64,000 bases of DNA from Bacillota bacterium (GCA_023411645.1 JAEYON010000068.1:1-64000); one strand, 5' to 3'. Shown: positions 52,815 through 61,871, counted from the stretch's first letter. Notes: generated by a model not told the origin, from the sequence alone. Numbers and translations: made by a program.

Positions 52815-55366
52815 GAATGAAAAGCGGCGTGAGTGAGATGAAAAAGAGATTGACGATCGGATTGATGGATGAAGATGCTTATGATGAATATCATACGATG
52901 ATCGCAGAAGGAGTAAGAATGTCTGCCAAGAAATATAACATCAACATCATCCGTTTTGGGCATTTTTTAGACAGCGACACATCAATAAATCCGTTTCAGG
53001 AAGGCGTACTCCACAAATTTATTAAACAGTTTGATCTGGACGGCCTGCTATTTCTCGGATGGGCACGTGCGGCTCATAATACAGCGTTTTGTGATGTGTT
53101 CGCAGATATCCCGATGACCAGCTTTGGCTCCAGTCTCGCAGGAATACCAAGTGTGATTTTCCATGGACAGGTCTATATTGAGGAGATACTTCATCATCTG
53201 ATCCATGAACACGGGATGAAAAAAATTGCCTTTATATCGCCAGTCAGAGCGGACTCGCGCAGAAAGACCTATCTGAGAGTCATGAAGGAATGTGATCTCT
53301 TCGATCCACAGCTATTAGTCAGTGAAAATGAATTGACGGATCTCTCTGTAGATGAAAGGGGGAGAAGAGCTGTAGAGATCCTGCTCGATGAAAGAAGGAT
53401 AAGACCGGAGGCCATCGTATCGCTTTATAATGAGGAGACCTATGAGGTGATTAAAACATTGAACGCCAGAGGTCTGCGGGTCCCTGAGGATATTGCAGTG
53501 ACCAGCTATGAAGATGGCGAGATGGGACGGTTCTCGACTCCCGGATTCACAACAGTGTATTTTCCGTGGAAAGAGCTTGGGTATTACGGCTGTGAAACGC
53601 TATACAGCCTTATTACAAAAGCAAGCGAACCATTGACCAATCATGTAATGGGTAAAGTTATATACAGGAACTCCTGCGGATGCATTCCCAGCTCGGCCAG
53701 GAGGATGAAAACAGGCAGACTCGAGGCGGCAGAGAAACGTTTCGACGAGCTTAATGAGTGTGAAATGAACCTTATTGCGGAAGGACTTGCTGTGGAAGCC
53801 GCTATCACTGTCGCAGAAATGAGGGCCTTGCTGGATAAATTTACGCAGGCGGTGCGGGATGGTTCCAGTCAGCCCTTCCTGAGAGAATTTGAAGTAATTC
53901 TCAGGAAAAGCCTGATCAATAATGTGGATACGGAAAGCGGGCGTTTCGCCGTTTTGTTCCGGGAGAAGCTGATGCCATGGTTCCTGCCATATGCACAGGA
54001 GAATACTGATATCATTGTCAGGGTGGAGAATCTGTTCCATCAGATGCAGGTCCTCTTACAGAGCGAGATAACTAATGCGTGGTTTAGAGAAGATATCAGA
54101 TATAATAATGTGAAGCTTACTGTCAAGGAAGTCGGACAGATTCTGATTACTCACTTCAATCCGGCAAGTCTGATGGATTCTATCGAGACAATCCTTCCAA
54201 GAGTTGGTGTGAATAGCTGCTATATTTATCTGTTCGGCGGTGCCGACAGCCGAGGTATGTTTGATAATCACCATCTTGAGTTTGAATATAGGGAAGGCAG
54301 AAGAATTCGTAACGGCAATGTGCGAAATAAAAACAGAAGCTTTGAAGAGGTTTTATTCGAAGATGACAAGTCTCATTTCTTGCTTGCACATTTGTTGTAT
54401 ATTGGAAATGATTTTATCGGTTTTATCATCTTTGACCCACTGCAGTCGGATCTTAGGATTTATCGCGCCCTGGGTCTGCATATTTCAACAGCGCTAAATG
54501 GTGTTAACCTATTTGAAAAACTTGATGCAAGCTACAGGAGACTGATGATTCAGGCGCGTAGGCGGGGAATGGAGGACTCGACCGGAATTCTGCATAATAT
54601 TGCAAACATCATGAACAGTGTCAATGTAACAACGCAGTCCATTGAAAAGCTGATGACTGTCAGCGCAGTCAATGATCTTAGGATGGCTAACGAAATGCTG
54701 AAGGCGAGATTTGAAGACCTGGAGGACTTTATAAAAAATGATCCGAAGGGTAAAAAACTAATGCAATACTACGTTTCCATTGGAGAGTCTTTTGAAGACT
54801 ATCAACAAAAGCTGCAAACATACATCAGCCGCCTGACGGACAAGGTAGGCTTAATAGAAGGGATCATCAATGAACAGCAGAGCTTTACAGCTGTCAGGTC
54901 AAGCCTTGAGGAACTGGATCTTGTGCCTATTGTCAATGATGTGCTCAAGATGTATCAGACTTTGATCGACAGGCTTGGAATTAGAGTGGTCAGAACGGTT
55001 GACGATTCTGCAGTAGCTCTTGTGCAAAGGACTAAACTGTTTCACGTGTTGACCAATATCATTAAAAATGGTATAGAATCCATGGAGAAAATGGACGAAG
55101 ATGGCAAGACGCTTACAGTCTCCGTATACAGGGAATTAGATAATGTTTTTATTCGTATTTGTGACAGCGGCCCAGGCATTTCGGCAGGGAATCTTGAGAG
55201 CATATTTGCATACGGTTTTACAACGAAGAAGGATGGTCATGGCTTTGGTCTGCACAGCTGTGCCAACTATATGACTGAAATGAAGGGCAGGATATGGGCG
55301 GAGCATGGAGAAGGCGGAAGGGGAGCCGTGTTTGTGATGCAGTTTATGATCCTTCCCGGTGTCTGA
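52811..55366 (+). CDS. Soluble histidine kinase with LacI/PBP-like N-terminal sensor, copy 2
   Basis: An 851-residue paralogue of the preceding kinase, the same length and domain order: LacI-like sensor (TIGLMDEDAYDEYHTM, DIAVTSYEDGEM), NSCGC after the sensor, GAF-like middle, His595 in GILHNIANIMNSVN, and a HATPase with NIIKNGIESM, DSGPGIS and GHGFGLHSC. The sensor regions differ enough to suggest a different ligand. GTG 52811 overlaps the preceding stop by 4 nt, so translation is coupled; ATG 52817 and 52838 are alternatives. Its end overlaps the convergent flippase gene by 23 nt. Confidence 0.86.
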   Translation: MRMKSGVSEMKKRLTIGLMDEDAYDEYHTMIAEGVRMSAKKYNINIIRFGHFLDSDTSINPFQEGVLHKFIKQFDLDGLLFLGWARAAHNTAFCDVFADIPMTSFGSSLAGIPSVIFHGQVYIEEILHHLIHEHGMKKIAFISPVRADSRRKTYLRVMKECDLFDPQLLVSENELTDLSVDERGRRAVEILLDERRIRPEAIVSLYNEETYEVIKTLNARGLRVPEDIAVTSYEDGEMGRFSTPGFTTVYFPWKELGYYGCETLYSLITKASEPLTNHVMGKVIYRNSCGCIPSSARRMKTGRLEAAEKRFDELNECEMNLIAEGLAVEAAITVAEMRALLDKFTQAVRDGSSQPFLREFEVILRKSLINNVDTESGRFAVLFREKLMPWFLPYAQENTDIIVRVENLFHQMQVLLQSEITNAWFREDIRYNNVKLTVKEVGQILITHFNPASLMDSIETILPRVGVNSCYIYLFGGADSRGMFDNHHLEFEYREGRRIRNGNVRNKNRSFEEVLFEDDKSHFLLAHLLYIGNDFIGFIIFDPLQSDLRIYRALGLHISTALNGVNLFEKLDASYRRLMIQARRRGMEDSTGILHNIANIMNSVNVTTQSIEKLMTVSAVNDLRMANEMLKARFEDLEDFIKNDPKGKKLMQYYVSIGESFEDYQQKLQTYISRLTDKVGLIEGIINEQQSFTAVRSSLEELDLVPIVNDVLKMYQTLIDRLGIRVVRTVDDSAVALVQRTKLFHVLTNIIKNGIESMEKMDEDGKTLTVSVYRELDNVFIRICDSGPGISAGNLESIFAYGFTTKKDGHGFGLHSCANYMTEMKGRIWAEHGEGGRGAVFVMQFMILPGV

Positions 55367-56873
55367 AGGTCAGACGGTACATACAGAACATACCGCCGAA
55401 GCAGGTAATGACGATGCATGAAGCCAAGATCACAGGAGAGGCGCCTCCAAGTAAATTCATAACGATTCCGGATGCCAGCCAGACGGCTGTGCCCATCAGA
55501 GCAAGCGTGACCACATCCTGAAGCGTCACTTTTATTTCGCAAACTTTTTTTATTTCTCTTATGTTTAATATAAAGGAAGCTATGGATGTAAGAATGACGG
55601 ACAGGCCATAACCGTATATATTCAGCACTGGTATCCCTGCGAGCAGAAAGATGAGCAGCAGACTTTGCGCAGAGTTAATCAGTGAGTTTTTAAGCAGTGT
55701 ATTTTGTCTGCCAAGGGCATTTAGAATGCCGAAGGTGGGCATTGAAATAAACATGACCAGGCGGATAAGAGCTCCAAAACGGATCATTTCACCCAGATCA
55801 TTTCTTTTATAAAACACAAGCCCCAGCGTATCAGGGATCCTCAGGCATACCAGCGCAGTGGAGATTCCGATTATACCTGATATCCTGAGGATTTGAGCGA
55901 TCCGCTCTTCAGCAGACCAGTAATCTCTTTTGCTGATACCCGGTGATAGCTCCGTTACCAGTACGGTCAGCATGGAGCCAATGATGATATAGGGAAGCGT
56001 AGTGATATTCAGAGCCATGCCTGCGAATCTTCCAATCAAAGCAAGCGCGTCGCTGTAGGTAAAGCCGGCTGCAACAAGCCTATGAGGCAGAACAAGTGCG
56101 GACAGGGCTGAAATAATGGAAGAAATAACTCCTTCGACGCACAAAGGGACAGATATCACAAACACATCAAATATAAGCTGAATTCTGGAGATAGACTTGC
56201 CGATGTTTCCCTTAAGCTGTGAATTGCGAATTTTATAGCAAATAAACAAAAGCAGCAAACTGACGGCTTCTCCTATTGCCAGAGCAAAATAAGCTATGGT
56301 GACGGTTTTGCTGACATCAGAGCCGGGAGAAAGCAACAAAACGGCGCCAAGCAGGATGGATACCCTCAGAAACTTTTCCAGAATGTCTACGGAAGCTGTA
56401 ACCTTATACTGACCAAGACCATAAAAATATCCCTTGATGACAGCCGAAAGCGGAACAAAAATCAGCGCGGGGCTAATTATCATGATAGCGCCTGCTGCGC
56501 GTGGATCTTTGACGATATGCTCAGCAATAAAGCTGTGACAAACCAGGACAAGCAATGCCACACATGTGGACCATGCCGCGACAAATAGAAAGGCAGTACT
56601 GACTGTCCTTTTTAGATTTCTGTATTCCTTCCGATGAAAATACAGGGTAGTTGTTTTTGAGATGGCAGTAATCAGACCATCAGTTGTGATGCACAGCAAA
56701 AGGCCGTAAACAGGCATGACAAGACCATACAGGCCAAGACCTTCAGCGCCCAGCTCCCTTGAGAGGACAATCGAAAAAATAAAGGAGATAATGCCTGTAG
56801 CCATATTGGATAAAGTCAGTGTGAATGAATCCATATAAAATTTGTCTAATGGTATCGCTGATAATCTTCTCAT
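55344..56873 (-). CDS. SpoVB/MurJ-like polysaccharide flippase
   Basis: A 509-residue membrane protein with about 14 hydrophobic segments in the MOP superfamily, close to SpoVB and related MurJ-like flippases (SFTLTLSNMATGIISFIFSIVLSRELG, then GLYGLVMP). It would move a lipid-linked wall or spore polysaccharide precursor. It is the second such gene in this window. The start at ATG 56873 lacks a clear ribosome binding site; ATG 56834 is a shorter alternative. Its genomic place beside tgl suggests a sporulation role, which is inference. Confidence 0.82.
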   Translation of the reverse strand: MRRLSAIPLDKFYMDSFTLTLSNMATGIISFIFSIVLSRELGAEGLGLYGLVMPVYGLLLCITTDGLITAISKTTTLYFHRKEYRNLKRTVSTAFLFVAAWSTCVALLVLVCHSFIAEHIVKDPRAAGAIMIISPALIFVPLSAVIKGYFYGLGQYKVTASVDILEKFLRVSILLGAVLLLSPGSDVSKTVTIAYFALAIGEAVSLLLLFICYKIRNSQLKGNIGKSISRIQLIFDVFVISVPLCVEGVISSIISALSALVLPHRLVAAGFTYSDALALIGRFAGMALNITTLPYIIIGSMLTVLVTELSPGISKRDYWSAEERIAQILRISGIIGISTALVCLRIPDTLGLVFYKRNDLGEMIRFGALIRLVMFISMPTFGILNALGRQNTLLKNSLINSAQSLLLIFLLAGIPVLNIYGYGLSVILTSIASFILNIREIKKVCEIKVTLQDVVTLALMGTAVWLASGIVMNLLGGASPVILASCIVITCFGGMFCMYRLTFRHREGS

Positions 56874-56902
56874 AAGTTAAAACTATTCGTTGCATATCTT
56901 AA

Positions 56903-57661
56903 TTATGAAGAATTTTTCCAGTACTGGTATAATCCCTTGAAGTTCGGACGTGTTGCGGTATCCATCAGGTATGCCGATATCTGTGAATCCTCGACCCTGT
57001 TTCTGTTCAATGCTTCAATAATACCGTCCGCACTGGTTATCCCGATACCATGCCCGTAGTATTTGCCACTTCCTAGATCAATGGTATTCTCTCCCTGCCA
57101 CTCCGGGGTGAGCGGGTTCACATCAGGATTCCTGAAATATCTGCAGTCCCCGGGGATGTAGTCAGGCAGCTTGCGATATGTTGAGATACCCATTAATTCA
57201 TCCATATCTTGCCAGTTCATCAGAATAATTTCAGGAAACGCTCTGTTGAACAGATCTGCCCCATATGAACCTAGTACTGCTTTGTAATAGACGATCATAA
57301 CGGCAGTAGCACATTCCGTTCCATAAAGTCTTGTATGGATGAAGATATCATTGATCGCATCAGACGGCTTCACATCTCTTTTCAGTACAAACCCACCGTC
57401 CAGTCTGCGGTCCCAGAAATCTTCGTTACACTTGGATTCGCGAAAGGTTCGAAAGGCAAGACGGGCTCTGTATAAGTCAACTGAAGCATCTATGATATTC
57501 CTGCGAAGCTTGATTTCAAAGGTTAGCTCCTCAAGGGAGGAATACTGATAAGCATGTGTGCTTTTAGTCAGCTTATCGATCATTTCGGCCTCGGCGCTGC
57601 CGGCCGGAAATGAATCCAAAAGGGCCTGGGCGTTGAATTCGCCATCAGCTAACTGAATCAT
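56903..57661 (-). CDS. tgl: Spore-coat protein-glutamine gamma-glutamyltransferase
   Basis: A 252-residue bacterial transglutaminase of the Tgl type. The catalytic cysteine is Cys117 in GTECATAVMIVYYK, the hallmark of the family, and the C-terminal half carries TATRPNFKGLYQYW. It cross-links spore-coat proteins by joining glutamine and lysine side chains in the mother cell. The length matches Bacillus subtilis Tgl. Its ATG overlaps the end of the upstream unknown gene by 4 nt, so the two are translationally coupled. Confidence 0.93.
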   Translation of the reverse strand: MIQLADGEFNAQALLDSFPAGSAEAEMIDKLTKSTHAYQYSSLEELTFEIKLRRNIIDASVDLYRARLAFRTFRESKCNEDFWDRRLDGGFVLKRDVKPSDAINDIFIHTRLYGTECATAVMIVYYKAVLGSYGADLFNRAFPEIILMNWQDMDELMGISTYRKLPDYIPGDCRYFRNPDVNPLTPEWQGENTIDLGSGKYYGHGIGITSADGIIEALNRNRVEDSQISAYLMDTATRPNFKGLYQYWKNSS

Positions 57662-58665
57662 TGATATCCCCCCATCATCTGTGATGCAAGTGCAGACTGT
57701 TCATTGACAGAAAGTCGGATCCAGCTGTTCCATTGATAAATATTCCTTCTGTAAAGCATCCAGGAAAAGGCCGCTAACTGCTGCTGGCGCTTTTCCGGTA
57801 ATTTTTGAAAGGCGGAAAGCTTCTTAATTTCACTGGGAAGGAATGGCATTAAAGGCTCGCCGGTATTGATCGACACGGGATGGCATAAATATTTTGCCGA
57901 TGCAGACACGCTATATGGCATTGGCTTATTGCTCACATGAAGATTTTCGCCTGTATAACACAGGAAAGGCCTGTTTTCATCAAGCCAGCCTGAAACCCAT
58001 GAATATGGTGATATACTGGTATGTACGGATTTGTCCCCAATGCCGGGAATGAAAGATAGCAGCTTTTTCGCTAACAATGCGTCACGGCTGTCACGAGAGT
58101 TTAGTCTCTGAGCCAGCAGCAGTAAGCTGTCAGGACTACGTGCTTCAAAAAACGCCCAGACCAGTTCGTGGATCAAAGCTTTGCGCCTGTTACGGGCAAA
58201 GATCATTTCTGCAAGTGCCGGTAATTGGGTCGTGTCACCGTGACTTTTTATAAGCAACGCTGCGGAACGTTCCATCAATAACTCGTATTTGCTGTCGAAG
58301 CCATCCTCAAGTCCCCCTGTGCCGACGATCCATCTGAGGGCTGAATTAGTATCATCATCCCGGGAGCGAAGCTTCCTTTCAAGACTTTCCGGGCTCCTTT
58401 CTGAACGATTTTGCATTTGGGCCGACAGGAGGTTTGCAATATCAATGGCCTTTCGATAGACCTTATCAAGGCCGCTTTTTATTGTTTTATCATCAAGCTC
58501 AGATTTTAACTGGTACAATGTACCGAAATGCAAGTTTTGATCATTCAGCAGTTCTATTGCTTTATTATGATCTATCTGATATTGCTCCCGAAAATAGTTT
58601 TTTAGCTCCTGAGGTCCATTGCTGAACCTTAAGTTGTCCAGCAAACTCAGCGGCCTGTCATTCAT
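57658..58665 (-). CDS. Unknown protein encoded with tgl
   Basis: A 335-residue, largely helical, hydrophilic protein with no signal peptide, membrane segment or recognised domain. Its gene overlaps tgl (ATGA) and starts at ATG 58665 behind GGGAGGA, so the two products are made together and probably act together in the spore coat, for instance as a partner or substrate of the transglutaminase. That is inference from position alone. The C-terminal part is Trp-rich and polar (AFSWMLYRRNIYQWNSWIR). Confidence 0.7.
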   Translation of the reverse strand: MNDRPLSLLDNLRFSNGPQELKNYFREQYQIDHNKAIELLNDQNLHFGTLYQLKSELDDKTIKSGLDKVYRKAIDIANLLSAQMQNRSERSPESLERKLRSRDDDTNSALRWIVGTGGLEDGFDSKYELLMERSAALLIKSHGDTTQLPALAEMIFARNRRKALIHELVWAFFEARSPDSLLLLAQRLNSRDSRDALLAKKLLSFIPGIGDKSVHTSISPYSWVSGWLDENRPFLCYTGENLHVSNKPMPYSVSASAKYLCHPVSINTGEPLMPFLPSEIKKLSAFQKLPEKRQQQLAAFSWMLYRRNIYQWNSWIRLSVNEQSALASQMMGGYQ

Positions 58666-58705
58666 AGGATCTTCCTCCCTTCACGGCTGTGCCGACATAT
58701 CCTGC

Positions 58706-59677
58706 TCATAGTCTGCTTTTCAGAGCATCGAATTTGCTGCGAAGCAGTGTGTCGGGATTGTGACGAAGCCCCAGATCGACAGCTCTTGAAGCCTTAACGG
58801 TATCGCCCGCTCCCCATAGTGAACTGGCAAGGTTATACCAGCTTAAGGTATCGTTTGGATTCTCCCTGAGGTTTTTAATATAATACGGGACTACTTTGTT
58901 TGCGAGGTATCGTGATGGATTCAATTTTTCCAGATCGATACCGTTCCAGTGAACCAGATCAATATTGTATATCCCGGCTGCTTCCTCATCCCAGAAGGCA
59001 ATGGCATCAATGATGGAGCCGGAAGCGGTGCGGGACTTCTGTACCTCCAGCTTATTGTATTCTCTGTTGAATAGTTTTCTGGCGCCGTCATCTGTTAATG
59101 CATATGCAAGTAGTACATTCCTTTGATGCTTTGATACAAGCCCAAGCAAAAGGTGCTTCTTGCCATCTCCTGCCACATCAGCGCTGTTGCGGTAGTGTAT
59201 CGCAACAAAGTCTGGATTGCTTATCTCAGCCATCTTGTACCATTGTACTTCATCCCTTTTCAAAACCATTGTCCTGATACCGTCAGTGGTTGTATACGAG
59301 GTGACCAGCTCGCTTCGGCCATCTGAGTCCAGGTCGGTAAACTGAATATCGTTGGCATTTTCGGGATATTGTGGCTTCAGCAGCCTGGCGCCGGGCGGCA
59401 AAAAGCTGTTCACTACAGCATGGTAGTCGACCTTCCCCGGTTTTTCCGTGATTTGTGAAACGGCGTTGTTCAGGCCTTTTATCAGTGACTCCACCGGTTT
59501 TCTCAGATCCTCGGCGGATGGCAATCTGACGACAGGTGGTTTGATGTCCGGAAATTTTATTTCCGGCAGTCTGACAGCCGGTAAACGGTTGGATTTTATC
59601 AGATCGGAATAATATTGCAGGCTTTTACGTGTTAATTTATCCAGGACTTCAAGCCCCGAGCCTTTAGGCAGCTGCAT
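58706..59677 (-). CDS. Unknown protein with VCBS-like and TPR-like regions
   Basis: A 323-residue protein. The first ~60 residues hold a repeated Pro-rich pattern (LPEIKFPDIKPPVVRLP). Residues ~100-200 resemble FG-GAP/VCBS beta-propeller repeats (FTDLDSDGRSELVTSY, DVAGDGKKHLLLG), and the last ~60 residues resemble a tetratricopeptide pair (NDTLSWYNLASSLWGAGDT). There is no signal peptide. It is the first gene of the minus-strand group ending in tgl and so may be spore-associated. Start ATG 59677 follows AGAGGG. Confidence 0.65.
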   Translation of the reverse strand: MQLPKGSGLEVLDKLTRKSLQYYSDLIKSNRLPAVRLPEIKFPDIKPPVVRLPSAEDLRKPVESLIKGLNNAVSQITEKPGKVDYHAVVNSFLPPGARLLKPQYPENANDIQFTDLDSDGRSELVTSYTTTDGIRTMVLKRDEVQWYKMAEISNPDFVAIHYRNSADVAGDGKKHLLLGLVSKHQRNVLLAYALTDDGARKLFNREYNKLEVQKSRTASGSIIDAIAFWDEEAAGIYNIDLVHWNGIDLEKLNPSRYLANKVVPYYIKNLRENPNDTLSWYNLASSLWGAGDTVKASRAVDLGLRHNPDTLLRSKFDALKSRL

Positions 59678-59745
59678 GGATATACCCTCTTTACACAGTT
59701 ATTCTCCTATATTCTATGCAGCTAGTTCGGAATGGTGATAGAGTA

Positions 59746-59784
59746 GAAGGCCCGGCTGTCGCTCTACGCTGCAGCCGGGCCTTC
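59746..59784. terminator. Strong hairpin between wrbA and the spore-type genes
   Basis: A perfect 13-bp GC-rich stem (GAAGGCCCGGCTG and its complement) with a 13-nt loop lies 44 bp past the wrbA stop. A short T-rich tail (CATTTCTTT) is on the plus strand only, so on the minus strand it works as a pause or a weak terminator. Confidence 0.6.
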
Positions 59785-59827
59785 CATTTCTTTATAGTTC
59801 TGCCTATTTACCGGTGTGTCTGACTAA

Positions 59828-60436
59828 TTACTTACCCTTTTTCAGCCATCCGGCAACCTCAACGGCTCTTTTTGTCTGAAAGACTACTGCATCCCTGACA
59901 TCCTCCGCCATTTTTCCATCCTGGCCTTGCGTAACAGATGTTCCGTAGGGATTGCCGCCTGCCTTGAAGACGGCTCCATCCAGATAGCCTGGAGTAACAA
60001 TGATTGCACCCCAGTGCATCATTGAAGTATACAGACTCTTAATGGTAGCTTCCTGACCGCCATGAGGATTTTGTGCTGAAGCCATGGCAGTGACGACCTT
60101 GTTTGCCAGAAGTCCTTTGGACCATGGACCCCCTTGAATATCGATAAACTGCTTCATCTGTGAGGCAATATTTCCGAAACGTGTGGGCGCGCTGAACACA
60201 ATCGCATCTGCCCAGACCAGATCATCTGAACCTGCCTCACTTATGTGCTTTGTTGCATCAACATGAGCCTTCCAGGCGGGATTTGAGTTGATGGCTTCTT
60301 CCGGTGCCAGTTCGTGCACCTTGAGAAGTCTCACCTCGGCTCCGGCGTCCTCGCCTGCTTCAGCTGCCCATTGGGCAAGCTGGTGATTAATGCCTGTGGA
60401 GCTATAATATATAACTGCTAATTTAACTTTTTCCAT
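59828..60436 (-). CDS. wrbA: NAD(P)H:quinone oxidoreductase, WrbA type
   Basis: A 202-residue flavodoxin-like protein. The FMN phosphate loop is YYSSTGINHQLA, and FSAPTRFGNIASQMKQF and the PGYLDGAVFKAGGNPYG segment are hallmarks of WrbA. It reduces quinones by two electrons and protects against oxidative stress. ATG 60436 is chosen because GAGGTG lies 8 nt upstream; an earlier in-frame ATG adds six residues beyond it. It is divergent from cysK. Confidence 0.93.
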   Translation of the reverse strand: MEKVKLAVIYYSSTGINHQLAQWAAEAGEDAGAEVRLLKVHELAPEEAINSNPAWKAHVDATKHISEAGSDDLVWADAIVFSAPTRFGNIASQMKQFIDIQGGPWSKGLLANKVVTAMASAQNPHGGQEATIKSLYTSMMHWGAIIVTPGYLDGAVFKAGGNPYGTSVTQGQDGKMAEDVRDAVVFQTKRAVEVAGWLKKGK

Positions 60437-60529
60437 AGTAAATTCACCTCGCATAATTCTACTTTTCTGATAATATATTTACCATTCTTAGAATGAAACA
60501 AACATAAAGAGCTGCGTAAAAAGTACATT

Positions 60530-60561
60530 GCGCTAAAGTTTCCTTTTATTACACGGCATAC
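60530..60561 (+). repeat. Fragment of the inverted-repeat element (right end)
   Basis: GCGCTAAAGTTTCCTTTTAT and the following bases match the right end of the 61669 element in reverse orientation, with changes in the outermost bases. The preceding ~40 bp (60495-60529) may be a decayed left half. Confidence 0.65.
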
Positions 60562-60613
60562 AAATTGAAGAACACTAAACAGAAATAGAAAATAAAAAAA
60601 TTTGGTATTGCTA

Positions 60614-60642
60614 TTGACAATAGTGTAATTAAGGATTATGAT
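60614..60642 (+). promoter_or_regulatory. Promoter of cysK
   Basis: Consensus TTGACA (60614-60619), 17 bp, TATGAT (60637-60642), 65 bp before the start codon. Confidence 0.75.
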
Positions 60643-60652
60643 TTATATCATA
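60637..60652. promoter_or_regulatory. Inverted repeat over the cysK promoter -10
   Basis: TATGAT, four bases, ATCATA: a perfect 6-bp inverted repeat that begins at the -10. A repressor such as a CymR-type regulator could bind here and block transcription when cysteine is plentiful. Confidence 0.4.
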
Positions 60653-60706
60653 CAAAACATATATGAATTATAATAATATTTAGGTCAGAATGATGGAGGT
60701 AGTTGT

Positions 60707-61639
60707 ATGGCAAGAATTTTTAAGAGTCTCACAGATTTAATAGGGAAAACACCATTACTGGAATTGTCTAATTATGAAAAGAAACATGGGTTGAAAGGAA
60801 CGGTTGTTGCAAAGCTGGAGTATTTCAATCCTGCAGGGAGTGTAAAGGACAGGATAGCTAAAGCTATGATTGATGATGCCGAAACAAAGGGCCTGTTAAA
60901 AGCGGATTCCGTAATTATTGAGCCGACTAGCGGCAATACCGGTATCGGACTTGCATCTGTTGCGGCGGCGAGAGGATACAGGATCATCCTTACAATGCCT
61001 GAGACTATGAGCATCGAGCGCAGGAATCTTCTGAAGGCATACGGAGCGGAGCTTGTACTTACGGAAGGAGCAAAAGGAATGAAGGGCGCAATCGAAAAAG
61101 CACGCGAACTGGCGGCGCAGACCCCGAACTCTTTCATACCAGGGCAGTTTGACAATCCTGCCAATCCCGCAGTCCATAAGGCGACGACCGGCCCTGAGAT
61201 ATGGGAAGATACCGACGGGAAGGTGGACTTCCTTGTTTCCGGTATCGGTACCGGGGGAACCATCACAGGCGTCGGCGAATTTTTAAAATCAAAGAAACCG
61301 GATGTCAGGGTCATAGCGGTTGAGCCGGCTGATTCACCGATGCTCTCTGAAGGCAAAGCAGGCCCGCATAAGATTCAGGGAATTGGCGCAGGGTTTGTAC
61401 CGGCGGTTCTGGACACGTCCGTTTATGATGAGATTATCACAGTGAAAAATGAAGATGCCTTTGCTACGGGCAAGGAATTATCCAAAACAGAGGGACTGCT
61501 GGTTGGGATTTCGTCAGGCGCCGCCTTATGGGCTGCAACACAGATTGCACAGCAACCGGAGAATACAGGGAAAACCATCGTTGTTATTTTGCCGGATACA
61601 GGTGAAAGATATTTGTCCACACCCCTATTTGCAGAGTAA
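60707..61639 (+). CDS. cysK: Cysteine synthase A (O-acetylserine sulfhydrylase)
   Basis: A 310-residue PLP enzyme of fold type II. Lys47 in NPAGSVKDR binds PLP, TSGNTGIGLA binds the substrate carboxylate and GTGGTITG the PLP phosphate. It makes cysteine from O-acetylserine and sulfide. The length is standard. ATG 60707 follows GGAGG. It is followed by metY, separated by an inverted-repeat element that can act as a terminator. Confidence 0.95.
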   Translation: MARIFKSLTDLIGKTPLLELSNYEKKHGLKGTVVAKLEYFNPAGSVKDRIAKAMIDDAETKGLLKADSVIIEPTSGNTGIGLASVAAARGYRIILTMPETMSIERRNLLKAYGAELVLTEGAKGMKGAIEKARELAAQTPNSFIPGQFDNPANPAVHKATTGPEIWEDTDGKVDFLVSGIGTGGTITGVGEFLKSKKPDVRVIAVEPADSPMLSEGKAGPHKIQGIGAGFVPAVLDTSVYDEIITVKNEDAFATGKELSKTEGLLVGISSGAALWAATQIAQQPENTGKTIVVILPDTGERYLSTPLFAE

Positions 61640-61668
61640 TGTGCAATAGCGTAATTGTTCAGGCCATA

Positions 61669-61752
61669 TTGATATTGCGCAATAAAAGGAAACTTTAGCG
61701 GAATACAGCTCTTGCAAATGAAGCTCATGTTTCCGCTATTGCACAATATCAA
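61669..61752. repeat. MITE-like inverted-repeat element, short copy
   Basis: TTGATATTGCGCAATA (61669-61684) and TATTGCACAATATCAA (61737-61752) are terminal inverted repeats with one mismatch. The interior (CTTTAGCGGAATACAGCTC, TTGCAAATGAAGCTCATG) matches both halves of the 13261-13461 copy in reverse orientation, without that copy's central ~115 bp. An extra GTGCAATAGCG at 61641-61651 may be a remnant of another end. Confidence 0.85.
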
Positions 61753-61780
61753 CGTCCTTCTGTAGACATATACAAATTTC

Positions 61781-61809
61781 TTGAAATGAAGATGCCTGCA
61801 TAGTATAAT
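61781..61809 (+). promoter_or_regulatory. Promoter of metY
   Basis: TTGAAA (61781-61786), 17 bp, consensus TATAAT (61804-61809), 87 bp before the start codon. Confidence 0.7.
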
Positions 61810-61829
61810 CGGATAAAACTCCCAAGGAC

Positions 61830-61871
61830 AGACAGATAAAAAGACAGATAAGTAGTTAGCAAGACAGATAA
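61830..61871 (+). repeat. Triple AGACAGATA repeat in the metY leader
   Basis: AGACAGATA(A) occurs at 61830-61839, 61842-61851 and 61862-61871, between the promoter and the start codon. It could be a regulator or RNA-binding site array, or simple-sequence drift. Confidence 0.6.

Noticed and set aside
55344..56873. Second flippase as part of the 13-22 kb wall system
   Set aside because: It is 33 kb away, next to tgl, and shares no operon with the wall genes; a link would be guesswork.
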